The notes under the pieces were generated by a model. It was given only the letters and a program-made list of their open reading frames with translations, was not told where the DNA came from and made no database searches. The position numbers were made by a program, and so were the translations under genes. Below are positions 33,235-42,434 of a DNA stretch of 64,000 bases, piece after piece. Source of the DNA: Chthoniobacterales bacterium (GTDB lineage: Bacteria; Verrucomicrobiota; Verrucomicrobiia; Chthoniobacterales; UBA6821); NCBI GenBank assembly GCA_019747895.1, contig JAIEQF010000020.1:1-64000 (forward strand), written 5' to 3'. How positions within the stretch are numbered: the first letter of the stretch is position 1; each line of letters opens with the position of its first letter.

Positions 33235-35388
33235 ATGTGTGAAATTTTAACGGTCATTTTTTTATTCACGGCTTCTGCTCTGCTGGCTCAGAGCCAGGAG
33301 GAGATACTTTCTGAACAAGAGAGTTCTCCACTCATGATGTTTTCTTTCTGGGGTGAAAAAAAATCTTCAATAGGCGGAAATGAAAAATGTAATGAATTTA
33401 ATCGAGAGAGAAGTCGTGATGTTACTGGAACGTCACTATCTGGAGGTGCCTATGACAATAGTTCTTCCATCGCTCGCCGAGGAAATATTTCGCTTGGCCT
33501 CAGAGAAAATAATATTGGTGCAGGAGCGAGAGATATCGAGCTTGTTACTTTTGCTAATCGCAATCTTAGAGAAGCGAGGAGTTCCGATTTGTTGCATGAA
33601 CAAGAATTGCAAGAGCAGAAAAAAAGCGGGCTCGAAGTGCTCATTCAATCATTGATGGCGTCGCTTCCTGCTGGTGATCGGTTGCCTCAACTGGGAGAGG
33701 ATCGCCAACTCGTTGCTATTTTTAATAAATATAGAAATCTTTTTTTTACTGCTTATGAAAAAAGAGAGAGGCACCTTCCATTAGCTCTCTCGTACCAGAA
33801 TATCATGATGGATTGTCAGCGCGGTCTTCAGGCTGGAGTAAAGGCTGCAGCAGTACCTGAAGGAAACTTCGAACAAAATGCTTGGAGCAATGTCGTCGTC
33901 GCAACAAAAAAATTACTCTCTTTAAAAGTCCCACTGATTGCAGCTGATGTCTCAAAAAATGGAAACGAACTAAGACGTTTAGTGCCACTCGTAAAAGCTT
34001 ATGAGGATAGTGTTAATCTTCGGATCGAGATTGTTCATGCTTTTGAACAAGGAAAAACAGATGTCGTGCAACGTTTGATAGCGAATGATCCTAGTGACAT
34101 TCTTGAAAAAATGGAGAGATACCGATCTCTTCGACGGAGCGTTCAATCAACTAATAGAACTTTGGCTGATGAGTACAAAAATATTATTAAAACCTATCAA
34201 GAGCTGCTGGCATCTCGACGCGAGAGCGCACATATCCTTGCTCAAGGAGCAGTCTATCCCGAGGTCAGTCAATCCTGGCTTGATGTTGAAAAAAGTTATC
34301 TCATGCTTCTTGGTTGGCAAATCATCGTAGCCAAGTTTGTTGAAGCAAACCCAACATGGCATTACTACAACTCCATTGATTATGATGGAAGGATTGCTGC
34401 CACTCACAAACAGGCTGTTAATTATCGTATGGATGCAGCTCGAGCAGCAGCAATGGGAAAGTTAGAAGAAGCCCTTCATTGCAGTGCAGCAGCAGGAGTG
34501 TGTGAAAAACTTGTTGGTATAAGAAATGCAATAAGTCATCTTGATTTTTTGCAGCTATTACCAAGATTCAGAAGTCTCAGCTTTGCATTGAGCAAACTTG
34601 CCACTAATCAAATGCTCCTCAACAAAGTTCTCTCTCCTGAAATTAATGGCACGCGATCTTGGAGGTCTCGAGAAGCTTCTGACTTTAACAAGCGACTGGG
34701 AGCTGTTTTTCCGGGTTCAGGGAAGAAGGTTCTCAACGGCATCGGAGAGGAAGAGCTGCAGAGGCAGTTAGTGCATGATCTTGAAGTCACTCAGAAAGAA
34801 GTAGACGCGAGTACTAATGCATTAGGTTTAGATAATACAGAACGTCTGCCACTGCTTCGTCAACGATTAGAAGAACTTTGGATGAAGGCTGCTGAGTGCT
34901 ATAAGAGGTATGGCTACAATAAGAGTAAATTTTATGCTGCCCACAATGATGGTTTTTATAGCTCATGGAATAAGGAATATTTTTTAAAGAGTGCAGAATG
35001 TTTTGAGAAGAGGGGGGACTGTTACGTGAGAGCGATCGAGTTTTTGCGAACTGATGACGAAAATAGCGAAGCTCTGGCCACGCGCTGGCTTGAGATAGCC
35101 TCGCTTAGAAACTTCATGCAGATAAAACATGATGAGGGTATTTCTGGTTGCCCTAATTTACCTTTCTCTGCTTGGCAAGCGCTTGAGACGGTCATTAGTT
35201 TGCGAACTCAAGCCATAGACGCTATGTTGCGTGGCGATCCTGCTGGCGTTATCGCTGCATTGGATCATGAAGCCCAGCAACGTGAACCAGCTGCTAGAGC
35301 CGCGGTGCAGGAGGTCCAACGAATCGCAGAAGAAAAATATTTAAAGCGGGTGAATGCTGAGGCCAATGCGGGCATAGGCCCTGGATAA
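33235..35388 (+). CDS. Large secreted helical protein of unknown function
   Basis: A 717-residue protein with a cleavable signal peptide (MCEILTVIFLFTASALLAQS). The mature part has no membrane helix and looks mostly alpha-helical. A Ser/Gly/Arg-rich linker (about residues 40-95) precedes long charged helices with regular Leu spacing, and the second half has repeats resembling TPR-like pairs (for example YFLKSAECFEKRGDCYVRAI). I do not recognise the family. It is convergent with dnaE, 10 bp apart. It could be a periplasmic scaffold or a surface protein; there is no evidence for a specific role. Confidence 0.75.
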   Translation: MCEILTVIFLFTASALLAQSQEEILSEQESSPLMMFSFWGEKKSSIGGNEKCNEFNRERSRDVTGTSLSGGAYDNSSSIARRGNISLGLRENNIGAGARDIELVTFANRNLREARSSDLLHEQELQEQKKSGLEVLIQSLMASLPAGDRLPQLGEDRQLVAIFNKYRNLFFTAYEKRERHLPLALSYQNIMMDCQRGLQAGVKAAAVPEGNFEQNAWSNVVVATKKLLSLKVPLIAADVSKNGNELRRLVPLVKAYEDSVNLRIEIVHAFEQGKTDVVQRLIANDPSDILEKMERYRSLRRSVQSTNRTLADEYKNIIKTYQELLASRRESAHILAQGAVYPEVSQSWLDVEKSYLMLLGWQIIVAKFVEANPTWHYYNSIDYDGRIAATHKQAVNYRMDAARAAAMGKLEEALHCSAAAGVCEKLVGIRNAISHLDFLQLLPRFRSLSFALSKLATNQMLLNKVLSPEINGTRSWRSREASDFNKRLGAVFPGSGKKVLNGIGEEELQRQLVHDLEVTQKEVDASTNALGLDNTERLPLLRQRLEELWMKAAECYKRYGYNKSKFYAAHNDGFYSSWNKEYFLKSAECFEKRGDCYVRAIEFLRTDDENSEALATRWLEIASLRNFMQIKHDEGISGCPNLPFSAWQALETVISLRTQAIDAMLRGDPAGVIAALDHEAQQREPAARAAVQEVQRIAEEKYLKRVNAEANAGIGPG

Positions 35389-35398
35389 ATTCAAGATT

Positions 35399-38300
35399 CT
35401 ACCGCAACAAAGCAGCAAGCTCTCTCTTCACGCTTCTTTCATCACCAACAGAAAATTCCTTATCGATTTTCAAAGTAAGAATATTTCCTTGAGTGTCGAC
35501 AATTTCTAAAATCACCGGACGCGTGCCAGGATGAGCTTGGATGATTTTTTGAATCGTTAACAAACTTTCGGATTCTAATTTATTGCGGTCAAAGGAAAGA
35601 CGCACCGGCTTTTTAGAAGGAAGAGGGGAGAGTGCTTTGACATCGGATGCAATGGCTCGGATGTTTCCATCGCGAGGAATAATTTTTAAAGTACAAGAGA
35701 TCGCAGTTCCAGGCTGCAAGAGCGATTCATGTTGAACGAACTCTTCGTTCCACATCGTGGCTTCAATATTGCCTGAATAATCTTCCAGGAGAAAAATTCC
35801 AAAAGCCTTGCCTTCTTTTTTTGTAAACTTTTTTTCCAATGTGCTGACCAGTCCTGCAACTTTTTCTTTGATAGGCTCTGTGATTTCAGAAAATTGTGCC
35901 AGTGGAGTGAACTTTCCTTTTTCTAATGTGCCTTGATAATCATCGAGAGGATGGCCTGTCACATAAAATCCGAGCAGCTCTTTTTCATAAGAAAGTTGAA
36001 GCGCATTGGGCCAAGGAGCAAGATTGTTGGGAGAAGAAGGGTTTGCTTTTTTAGCAGGAGCAAAATCTTCCATGCTGTCAAAGAGGGAAACTTGACCAGA
36101 GACTCGATCGCGTTGAATCGAGCTTGCTGCGGCCATGGCTGGTTCAATTGCCTCAAAAAGTTCAGCGCGATGGCGGCCATCAAAATCAAAAGCTCCACAT
36201 TTAACGAGACTCTCCAGGATTTTTTTATTCACGCTGCGAGAGTCGAGTCGCGAACAAAAGTCTTCTAACGATTTGAAAGGACCGTTAGCCTCTCGTTCTG
36301 CGATGGCGCTTTGCATGGCAGCAGCGCCGACATTTTTAACGGCAGCAAGGCCAAAACGAATCGCAGAAGCGTTGCTTTGCTCTTCGTGGTTAGCGGTTGG
36401 CAGTTGGCAGTTGGCAGTTAATAGGCCATCGCCTTGCGATGGCAGGTTGTGATTGGAAGTAACTTTTCGATCTTGAAAACCTCCAGCCTCCAGCCTCCAG
36501 CCTCCAGCCTGCCGCGTAGCGGTCTCCGGCAAGAAGGAAAGTCCGCTGACATTGATGTCAGGAGGAAGAATCGCAATTTCCATGCGCGCGCACTCAGCAA
36601 CCAAGATCGTGATTTTTTCGGTGTTGTTGACGGCATTACTCAAAAGTCCTGCCATGAATTCAACCGGGTAGTTGGCTTTGAGGTAGGCTGTTTGATACGA
36701 GATCAACGCGTAGGCCGCGCTATGACTTTTGTTGAAACCATACTCAGCAAATTTTTCCAAGAAGTCAAAAATCGCATTAGCTTGTTTTTCGGGAATCTTA
36801 TTGAGTTTTTTGCAACCTTCCACAAAAACCAACCGCTCTTTAGCCATTTTCTCTTTGTCTTTTTTTCCCATAGCACGACGCAAGAGATCGGCTTGACCTA
36901 GCGTGTAGCCTGCAAGAGCGTTTGCGGCTTGCTGTACCTGTTCTTGATAAATGATGATGCCATAAGTTTCTTTACAAATCTCTTCCAAGAGAGGATGGGC
37001 ATAAGCAATTTTTTTATTTCCTTTTTTGCGCTCGATGTATTCATCGATATTCTGCATCGGGCCCGGACGGTAAAGTGCAACCAAAGCAATCAAGTTGCTG
37101 AAATGATCCATCTGCATTCTTTTTGCAACATTGGTCATGCCGCCGGATTCAAGTTGGAAGACACCAACAGATTCGCCGCGATTGAGAAGAGCAAAGGTTG
37201 CTGCATCATCCATTGGAATTTTGGACAGCGAGAAGTCTGGATTTTTTTTATGGATGAGTTTAATGGCATCATCCATGACGGTGAGGGTGGTCAGTCCAAG
37301 AAAGTCCATTTTAAGGAGTCCTAACTCGGTCAATGGGGCCATAGAATATTGACTGACAATGCCACCATCATTGCCTCGTGTGAGGGGAATGTATTCTGAG
37401 AGATCACGGTCAGCGATGACGATACCGGCAGCATGAACACCAGCATTGCGGGTGAGCCCCTCTAAAAAAGTTGCATAGTTCCAAAGCTGAGCCGTGGAAG
37501 GTTCTTCTTCGACAGCCTTTTTGAGATCGGCATTTTTTTCAAGCGCGCTTTTTAGCGTGATGTTCAGTTCATTGGGAATCATCTTCGCGACGCGATCGCC
37601 ATCGCTATAGCTCCAGCCCAAGACGCGACCTACATCGCGGACAACGCTCTTGGCTCCCATGGTGCCGAAGGTGATGATTTGAGAGACGGCTCGTTCACCA
37701 TATTTATTGCGAACATACTCGATCACATCACCGCGGCGATTTTGACAAAAATCGATGTCGATATCGGGAGGGCTGATACGATCAGGGTTGAGGAAGCGTT
37801 CAAAAATAAGTCCGTATTCTAAGGGATTAAGATCTGTGATCTCGAGGACATAGGAAACAAGGGAACCAACCGCAGAACCACGTCCTGGGCCGACGGGAAT
37901 GCCATTAGTTTTGGCATAATGAATAAAATCCCAAACGATGAGGAAGTAACTGACAAAGCCAGTTTTTTCTAAAATTGATAATTCATAATCGAGGCGCTGG
38001 CGTAATTCTGAATTTGTTCCAGCCTCTTCTCCAAAGCGGTCGCGAAGTCCTTTTTCACAAAGCTCTCGAAGATAACCTTCTCGTGTTTTTTCTGGCGGTG
38101 GTGTGTAGTCGGGATATTTGGACTGGTCAAATTCAATGGTAAGATTGCAGCGCTCTGCAATTTTAACCGTGTTGCTAATGGCTTCTGGACAGTCTGCGAA
38201 GAGGGCTGCCATTTCGTCTCCGGATTTAAAATAGAGTTCTGGAACGTAGTGCATCCGCTTTTCATCGGCCACCATGGCTCCTGTCCCAATACAAATCATC

Positions 38301-38968
38301 ACATCGTGAGCTTCATGGTGAGCCCGCTCAAGAAAGTGAACATCATTCGTGGCAACAAGTCCCAATTCAAATTCCTTGGCAAGCTGGATCAAGAGAGGGC
38401 GATTGCGCCGTTGAGCCTCAATACCATGATCACTCAATTCAATAAAGAAATTTTCTTTTCCAAAAATATCTCGGTACTCAATCGTAAGGGCGCGTGCTTT
38501 TTCAAAATCATTTTCGCTGAGGGCTGAATTGATTTCTCCCTTGAGGCAACCGCTTAACGCGATGAGGCCTTCGGAATGTTTTGCGAGAAGCTCTTTGTCA
38601 ACGCGAGGCTTGTAATAAAATCCTTCCAGGTGAGCGGCCGTAGAAAGTTTGATGAGGTTGTGATAACCGATATCATTGGTGGCCAGGAGAGTGAGGTGGT
38701 AAGCGGTGTCGCGGCCATGGCTAGTCGATTTTTTTTCATGCATCGATCCTGGAGCCACATAAATTTCACAGCCAATAATCGGTTTAATTCCAGCAGCCAC
38801 TGCAGTTTGATAAAATTCAATAGCTCCAAAGAGGTTGCCATGATCAGTGAGAGCCACTGCAGGCATTTGATAATCGGTTGCCTTAGAAATTAGCTCATTA
38901 AAGCGGATAGCACCATCTAAGAGCGAGAACTCGCTATGAAGATGAAGATGAACAAAAGGTGTGGGCAT
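35399..38968 (-). CDS. dnaE: DNA polymerase III subunit alpha with a repeat-derived insertion
   Basis: The replicative polymerase. The 1189-residue protein has the N-terminal PHP domain (HLHLHSEFSLLDGA; ALTDHGNLFGA), the polymerase block GPGRGSAVGSLVSY, the catalytic Asp motif PDIDIDF, FNKSHSAAYALISYQ, a helix-hairpin-helix region and a C-terminal OB fold (VAGLVSTLEKKFTKKEGKAFG). DnaE1-type length. Between VSGLSFLPE and AIRFGLAAVKNVG (about residues 813-861) lies an extra segment of about 50 residues, encoded by two heptamer arrays (36385-36530). Homologues pass directly through this point. The frame is open and all motifs flank it intact, so the gene should be functional. Confidence 0.97.
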   Translation of the reverse strand: MPTPFVHLHLHSEFSLLDGAIRFNELISKATDYQMPAVALTDHGNLFGAIEFYQTAVAAGIKPIIGCEIYVAPGSMHEKKSTSHGRDTAYHLTLLATNDIGYHNLIKLSTAAHLEGFYYKPRVDKELLAKHSEGLIALSGCLKGEINSALSENDFEKARALTIEYRDIFGKENFFIELSDHGIEAQRRNRPLLIQLAKEFELGLVATNDVHFLERAHHEAHDVMICIGTGAMVADEKRMHYVPELYFKSGDEMAALFADCPEAISNTVKIAERCNLTIEFDQSKYPDYTPPPEKTREGYLRELCEKGLRDRFGEEAGTNSELRQRLDYELSILEKTGFVSYFLIVWDFIHYAKTNGIPVGPGRGSAVGSLVSYVLEITDLNPLEYGLIFERFLNPDRISPPDIDIDFCQNRRGDVIEYVRNKYGERAVSQIITFGTMGAKSVVRDVGRVLGWSYSDGDRVAKMIPNELNITLKSALEKNADLKKAVEEEPSTAQLWNYATFLEGLTRNAGVHAAGIVIADRDLSEYIPLTRGNDGGIVSQYSMAPLTELGLLKMDFLGLTTLTVMDDAIKLIHKKNPDFSLSKIPMDDAATFALLNRGESVGVFQLESGGMTNVAKRMQMDHFSNLIALVALYRPGPMQNIDEYIERKKGNKKIAYAHPLLEEICKETYGIIIYQEQVQQAANALAGYTLGQADLLRRAMGKKDKEKMAKERLVFVEGCKKLNKIPEKQANAIFDFLEKFAEYGFNKSHSAAYALISYQTAYLKANYPVEFMAGLLSNAVNNTEKITILVAECARMEIAILPPDINVSGLSFLPETATRQAGGWRLEAGGFQDRKVTSNHNLPSQGDGLLTANCQLPTANHEEQSNASAIRFGLAAVKNVGAAAMQSAIAEREANGPFKSLEDFCSRLDSRSVNKKILESLVKCGAFDFDGRHRAELFEAIEPAMAAASSIQRDRVSGQVSLFDSMEDFAPAKKANPSSPNNLAPWPNALQLSYEKELLGFYVTGHPLDDYQGTLEKGKFTPLAQFSEITEPIKEKVAGLVSTLEKKFTKKEGKAFGIFLLEDYSGNIEATMWNEEFVQHESLLQPGTAISCTLKIIPRDGNIRAIASDVKALSPLPSKKPVRLSFDRNKLESESLLTIQKIIQAHPGTRPVILEIVDTQGNILTLKIDKEFSVGDERSVKRELAALLR
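36385..36530. repeat. Heptamer arrays with mini-hairpins inside dnaE
   Basis: Array one (36392-36420) has four TTGGCAG-type words. A mini-hairpin GCCATCGC-CTT-GCGATGGC follows at 36425-36443. Array two (36480-36512) has four to five CCTCCAG words and ends near CCGC-GTA-GCGG. The whole element reads in frame within dnaE. Confidence 0.8.
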
Positions 38969-39042
38969 GGAATGGTGCTAAGTTAAACCAATTTTAGGAT
39001 GAAAATTAAAATTAAGATTGAAGTTTAATGAACGTTCCACAA

Positions 39043-39150
39043 TAAGTTTGAGTATTTCTAGTTTGAGTTTGAGTGCAATAGGCGCTTCGCGTTTGTTATG
39101 ATAAAGCGAAGCCTAGCTAACTCAAACTCAAACTAGAAATACTCAAACTT
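39043..39150. repeat. CAAACT-type inverted pair, copy 1
   Basis: Arms AGTTTGAGTATTTCTAGTTT (from 39046) and its exact complement (to about 39149) form a perfect stem of nearly 30 bp. The spacer contains GATAAAGCGAAGCCTAG, also found with changes in the element at 43788, so the two are copies of one element. Confidence 0.85.
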
Positions 39151-39223
39151 TCGTCGCTCTACGATAAGTTAACTTCTTTTTTTGAACATCATACCAAAAT
39201 CCTCTTAACTTAGTACCGCTCTG

Positions 39224-40282
39224 TTAAGGTTCAAGCGCCTTAGCGATATTCAGTCGCCCAGCTATTGTTTTTCCTTGAAGGTCAGGAACGGGATCCGTTG
39301 CAGCGAGCAATTTTGCGATAATTTCCCGGTAAGAGAGATTTGGAAATTCAGCCATCATGAGTGCTAGAGCTCCTGTGACATGCGGAGCCGCCATGGAAGT
39401 GCCGCTCATATGACCATAAAAAGGATGGTGACTGATATCAGTAGTTATAACAGAAGTGGAGTAGATCGAAGAGCCAGGTGCTCCAAGGTGGACTGTTGTT
39501 GGTCCATAGTTTGAGAGCTGTGCCAAATGATCGTTACCATCAGTGGCTGCCACCGCAACAATATTGTCGAGCCCGCAACTTGCAGGATACTCGGGCCAGA
39601 GATCGTTATTGCTGCCAGAGTTGCCTGCTGCTGCAACAATGATGACACTCTGGCTCTGAGCTCGCTTCAAAGCTTCTAGAAAAGCGGAAGCATCAACATT
39701 CATGCCAGAATGGCCCCAGCTGCAATTGATAATTTTTGCCCCATGGTTGCAGGCGTAGTCGATGCAGATGATGGCATCACTATCTGCAGCATTGCCTGCT
39801 GAATCAAAACATTTGCAAGCCATGAGCTGGACTTCCCAGGCAATGCCAGTGATCCCAATGTTGTTGTTGCCAGCGGCGCCAATGATTCCTGCACACATTG
39901 TTCCATGGCCCTTGGCTGCCTGATTCGCGTCATCCATGGGATCTCCAGTAATGTCACAAGTCGTGTTATTAGTCGCATGGACCGCATCACAGCCATAGAT
40001 GTCATTGCAAGTTGGATGATCATTGTGCCACATATTGGCGGCGAGATCTTCGTGGGTGTAACAAATACCAGTATCAACAACAGCGACAATAATAGAAGCT
40101 GCAGAGGTTCTTATTTTCCAAGCGCCGGGAGCATTGATGCCATCAGGAAAACGAAGGTATGTTCGAGGGCTGCGAGCAAGTTCCCATTGGGAAGAATAAT
40201 AAGGATCGTTGGGAGTTACTTCTTCTGCGTGCAATGAGGCGCTGAATGCTAGGAAGATGAAGTAACTGAACAGATATTTCAT
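39224..40282 (-). CDS. Secreted subtilisin-like (S8) serine protease
   Basis: A 352-residue exported protease: signal peptide (MKYLFSYFIFLAFSASLHA), then a catalytic domain with the Asp block VVDTGICYTHEDLAANMW, the His block GHGTMCAGIIGAAG, the oxyanion Asn block VAAAGNSGSNND and the Ser block GTSMAAPHVTGALALM. It lacks a classical propeptide. Six or more Cys in the mature part (for example NDIYGCDAVHATNNTTCD) suggest disulfides. Closely related to the longer protease at 57931 (both have SAAS-V-VAV-DTG-YTHEDLAANMWH). Confidence 0.94.
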   Translation of the reverse strand: MKYLFSYFIFLAFSASLHAEEVTPNDPYYSSQWELARSPRTYLRFPDGINAPGAWKIRTSAASIIVAVVDTGICYTHEDLAANMWHNDHPTCNDIYGCDAVHATNNTTCDITGDPMDDANQAAKGHGTMCAGIIGAAGNNNIGITGIAWEVQLMACKCFDSAGNAADSDAIICIDYACNHGAKIINCSWGHSGMNVDASAFLEALKRAQSQSVIIVAAAGNSGSNNDLWPEYPASCGLDNIVAVAATDGNDHLAQLSNYGPTTVHLGAPGSSIYSTSVITTDISHHPFYGHMSGTSMAAPHVTGALALMMAEFPNLSYREIIAKLLAATDPVPDLQGKTIAGRLNIAKALEP

Positions 40283-40287
40283 TTTTA

Positions 40288-40405
40288 AAATGCATGAGCC
40301 ACAAAGAACCCAAAGAAATCAAAAAGAAATTTTTTATAAAAAATTTCTAGAAATTCAAGAGAGCCTTTTTCTTTGATTCCTTTGGGTTCTTTGTGGCTAT
40401 TCTCT
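40288..40405. repeat. ACAAAGA-type inverted pair at the coaX 3' end
   Basis: The left arm AGCCACAAAGAACCCAAAGA (40290) and right arm TTTGGGTTCTTTGTGGCT (to about 40398) are inverted. The right arm encodes the C-terminal tail of CoaX. Confidence 0.75.
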
Positions 40406-41198
40406 TTTTTTCCTGACTGCCGACAGTCCGACACCCCACTTCGCGAATCCCTTCGAGTGTTAAGTTAAGATCGATATGATCAAAAAGTTTTTCTTTGCCA
40501 GCGACCAGTTGAGCATCGGTTCCTGTGCCAATAAGGAGAGGACGTTTTCCAGAAAAATTTTCCTTCGTAATTTGTTCAACCACTTCTCTAACAAGTCCAC
40601 GAGCACCAAGAAGTAATCCGGAGTGAATAGCTGTTAATGTATTTTTCCCAAGTGCACGTCGTATCGGTGAGGGGATAGCTAGAGGAAGTAATGCTGTCCG
40701 TTCGTGAAGGGCTTTTGATGAAGTCAAAAGCCCCGGAGCAATGATGCCGCCTAGATAAGCGCCATATTGATCAATGATGTCAAAGACAATGGCTGTTCCA
40801 AAATTAGCAACAATGCAAGGGGCCGGATAACGGTTTTTAACCGCAACAACATTAACCAGGCGATCAGATCCAATGGAGCTAGGGTTGGGATAGCGAATCT
40901 TTATTCCAAGGTCGGTCATGGCATCGATGCAGAGCAATGGAACTTTCTTTTTTTTGCAAAAGCGAGTGATGAGTTGTTTGGCCTTTGGCACTACTGAAGC
41001 AATGATGACTCGTTGCACCGACCATCCCTCGATGATCGTGTTCAATGATTCAAGCGAGAGTTCTGTTGTTGCCAGGCGCCGTGTTGCAAGAATGCGGTGA
41101 GGTGTTGTCAGCGCAAACTTGCAAGTGGTATTGCTCAGATCAGCAACAAGCCATCTTTCATCAGAGGCGAGGTTGTTTGTAAAGTTAATGGCCTTCAT
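40347..41198 (-). CDS. coaX: Type III pantothenate kinase
   Basis: CoaX phosphorylates pantothenate, the first step of CoA synthesis. The ASKHA-fold blocks are LVADLSNTTCKFAL (phosphate-1), PNPSSIGSDRLVNVVA, NFGTAIVFDIID and GGIIAPGLLTSSKALHERTALLP. About 283 residues from MKAINFTNN at 41198; the frame runs 24 codons further upstream, but that sequence is repeat-derived. The final 20-odd residues (rich in Lys; RIATKNPKESKKKALLNF) are encoded by an ACAAAGA repeat arm, beyond the usual family end. A CoaB-like ligase is 6 kb away. Confidence 0.92.
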   Translation of the reverse strand: MKAINFTNNLASDERWLVADLSNTTCKFALTTPHRILATRRLATTELSLESLNTIIEGWSVQRVIIASVVPKAKQLITRFCKKKKVPLLCIDAMTDLGIKIRYPNPSSIGSDRLVNVVAVKNRYPAPCIVANFGTAIVFDIIDQYGAYLGGIIAPGLLTSSKALHERTALLPLAIPSPIRRALGKNTLTAIHSGLLLGARGLVREVVEQITKENFSGKRPLLIGTGTDAQLVAGKEKLFDHIDLNLTLEGIREVGCRTVGSQEKKRIATKNPKESKKKALLNF

Positions 41199-41207
41199 TT
41201 GGTGGTG

Positions 41208-41426
41208 ATTAACGTCAAAAGAATTCACCACAAAGATCGCAAAGCCGCTAAAGCGGCACACAAAGAACACAAAATAAAATTTTTAATAAAAAATTTTATG
41301 GTTAAAGAATTGGAACTGCAGGCAACTTAAAAAGAGGATGTTTGTTTTTAATACTTAGATTTTTTTTATAAAAAAATCTTTTTGAGTTCTTTGTGTAATC
41401 TTTGAGTTCTTTGTGGTGAATTCTTT
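41208..41426. repeat. ACAAAGA-type inverted pair upstream of coaX
   Basis: The left arm (41219-41275, AATTCACCACAAAGATCGCA with a mini-hairpin GCCGC-TAAA-GCGGC inside it) and right arm (41380-41426, CTTTGTGTAATCTTTGAGTT and CTTTGTGGTGAATTC) are inverted. Confidence 0.75.
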
Positions 41427-41437
41427 TTTAAAACGGT

Positions 41438-41854
41438 CTATGGCCTGAAATCGATAGCTTGATGTTCTTTCTCCGAAGAATGAAACTTACGCGTGACATA
41501 TTCAGTAATAATCGGACGTAGTAACGGAAATAAAAGACGAAGAAATTTTCCTGTCGCCAATGCCAATGTTGTTTCTCCAAGGAGGAGAGAGGGAATGGCG
41601 CCGGCATGTTGCATGAAGGAAGAACGTTTTTTAGAAGAAGGCAGTTTGATTTTTTCTGCCTTTGAAGAGCGACGAAAAAAGCTCGCAATAATTCCTGTTG
41701 CCAAAGCGCTCCCCATCCACGACCAAGGTTGACGGCGAATGGAATTGCGAAGACGCAAGGTGATGTTGACTTCTTCACTAAGAGCCGTGTAATGAAAACC
41801 TATTCGGCGTCGACTTTCATAAATGTTATTTTGAAGTTCTTCAATAGAGTTCAT
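41438..41854 (-). CDS. Small envelope protein of the YqjD/YqjE/YqjK-type cluster
   Basis: A 138-residue basic protein. The N-terminal region (IEELQNNIYESRRRIGFHYTALSEEVN) looks like the charged coiled segment of DUF3618/YqjK-like proteins. A short hydrophobic stretch (WSWMGSALATGIIASFF) and a second hydrophobic region near residues 95-118 follow. It is third in a run of three small same-strand genes after a DUF883-like and a YqjE-like gene. Probably peripheral or membrane-inserted and stress-related; the assignment rests mainly on context. Confidence 0.65.
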   Translation of the reverse strand: MNSIEELQNNIYESRRRIGFHYTALSEEVNITLRLRNSIRRQPWSWMGSALATGIIASFFRRSSKAEKIKLPSSKKRSSFMQHAGAIPSLLLGETTLALATGKFLRLLFPLLRPIITEYVTRKFHSSEKEHQAIDFRP

Positions 41855-41865
41855 GGAAATAAAAG

Positions 41866-42267
41866 CTAATGATGATTGATCTGATTCAATGCTTCGATGT
41901 CATGCAAGAGTTCATCACGTGTTAGCTTGAAAAAAGAAATAGAGCATTTGCGATAAAGAAATAGAAGCAATATTCCAACTGCCAAAAAGTGACTCAGGGT
42001 TAGTAAGCTCAAGGTGAAGAGCAAACTGAGTTTCCATGAGGTAGTGGCGATGATGATGATGATTGCTAGCAAGAAGAGGTAACCAACCAGTCCTAAGAGC
42101 AGCGCTAAAAAAAGAAGAAGAGCACAGAAAAGAGTTTGTTTAACTCCTTGTTTTGCTTCCCATGTAGCAAGTGATGAAAGAGCTAAGAAGTGCTCTAACA
42201 AAGCGGCCGCAAATCGAGCGAGACGTGCGGAGATGCCGGGATGATCGGATGGTTGGGAAAAATTCAT
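41866..42267 (-). CDS. YqjE-like (phage holin superfamily) membrane protein
   Basis: About 133 residues. An amphipathic N-terminal part (ISARLARFAAALLEHFLALSSLATWEAKQ) is followed by two long TM helices (FCALLLFLALLLGLVGYLFL and the stretch ending AVGILLLFLYRK), the layout of YqjE/holin-3-6 family proteins. The frame reaches 42315, but that part is a CTCATTA heptamer arm; MNFSQPSDHPG at 42267 is preferred. It lies between a DUF883-like gene upstream and a third small gene downstream, matching the yqjD-yqjE-yqjK order of other bacteria. Confidence 0.75.
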   Translation of the reverse strand: MNFSQPSDHPGISARLARFAAALLEHFLALSSLATWEAKQGVKQTLFCALLLFLALLLGLVGYLFLLAIIIIIATTSWKLSLLFTLSLLTLSHFLAVGILLLFLYRKCSISFFKLTRDELLHDIEALNQINHH

Positions 42268-42432
42268 TAAAAGTAATGAGTAATGGGTAATGGGTAATGA
42301 GTATTCTAAGATCAAAAAATCATCAGATTTTCGGAAGTATTATTTTCACAAGACGCCGTTTAAAAAACAGAGCTTTCTTTATAGCGCCAGCTACTCATTA
42401 CCCATTACTCGTTACTCATTACTTTTTCTTAT
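42263..42432. repeat. CTCATTA-type inverted heptamer pair
   Basis: The left arm (42270-42302, TAATGAGTAATGGGTAATGG and following) and right arm (42388-42424, ACTCATTACCCATTACTCGT and following) are inverted. It lies between the YqjE-like and DUF883-like genes; the right arm ends just before the stop of the latter. Confidence 0.8.
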
Positions 42433-42434
42433 GG

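Noticed and set aside
36478-36515. Tandem CCTCCAG array considered as CRISPR or VNTR locus
   Set aside because: Repeat units are 7 bp without spacers, lie in frame in dnaE, and match the heptamer class seen in intergenic gaps.
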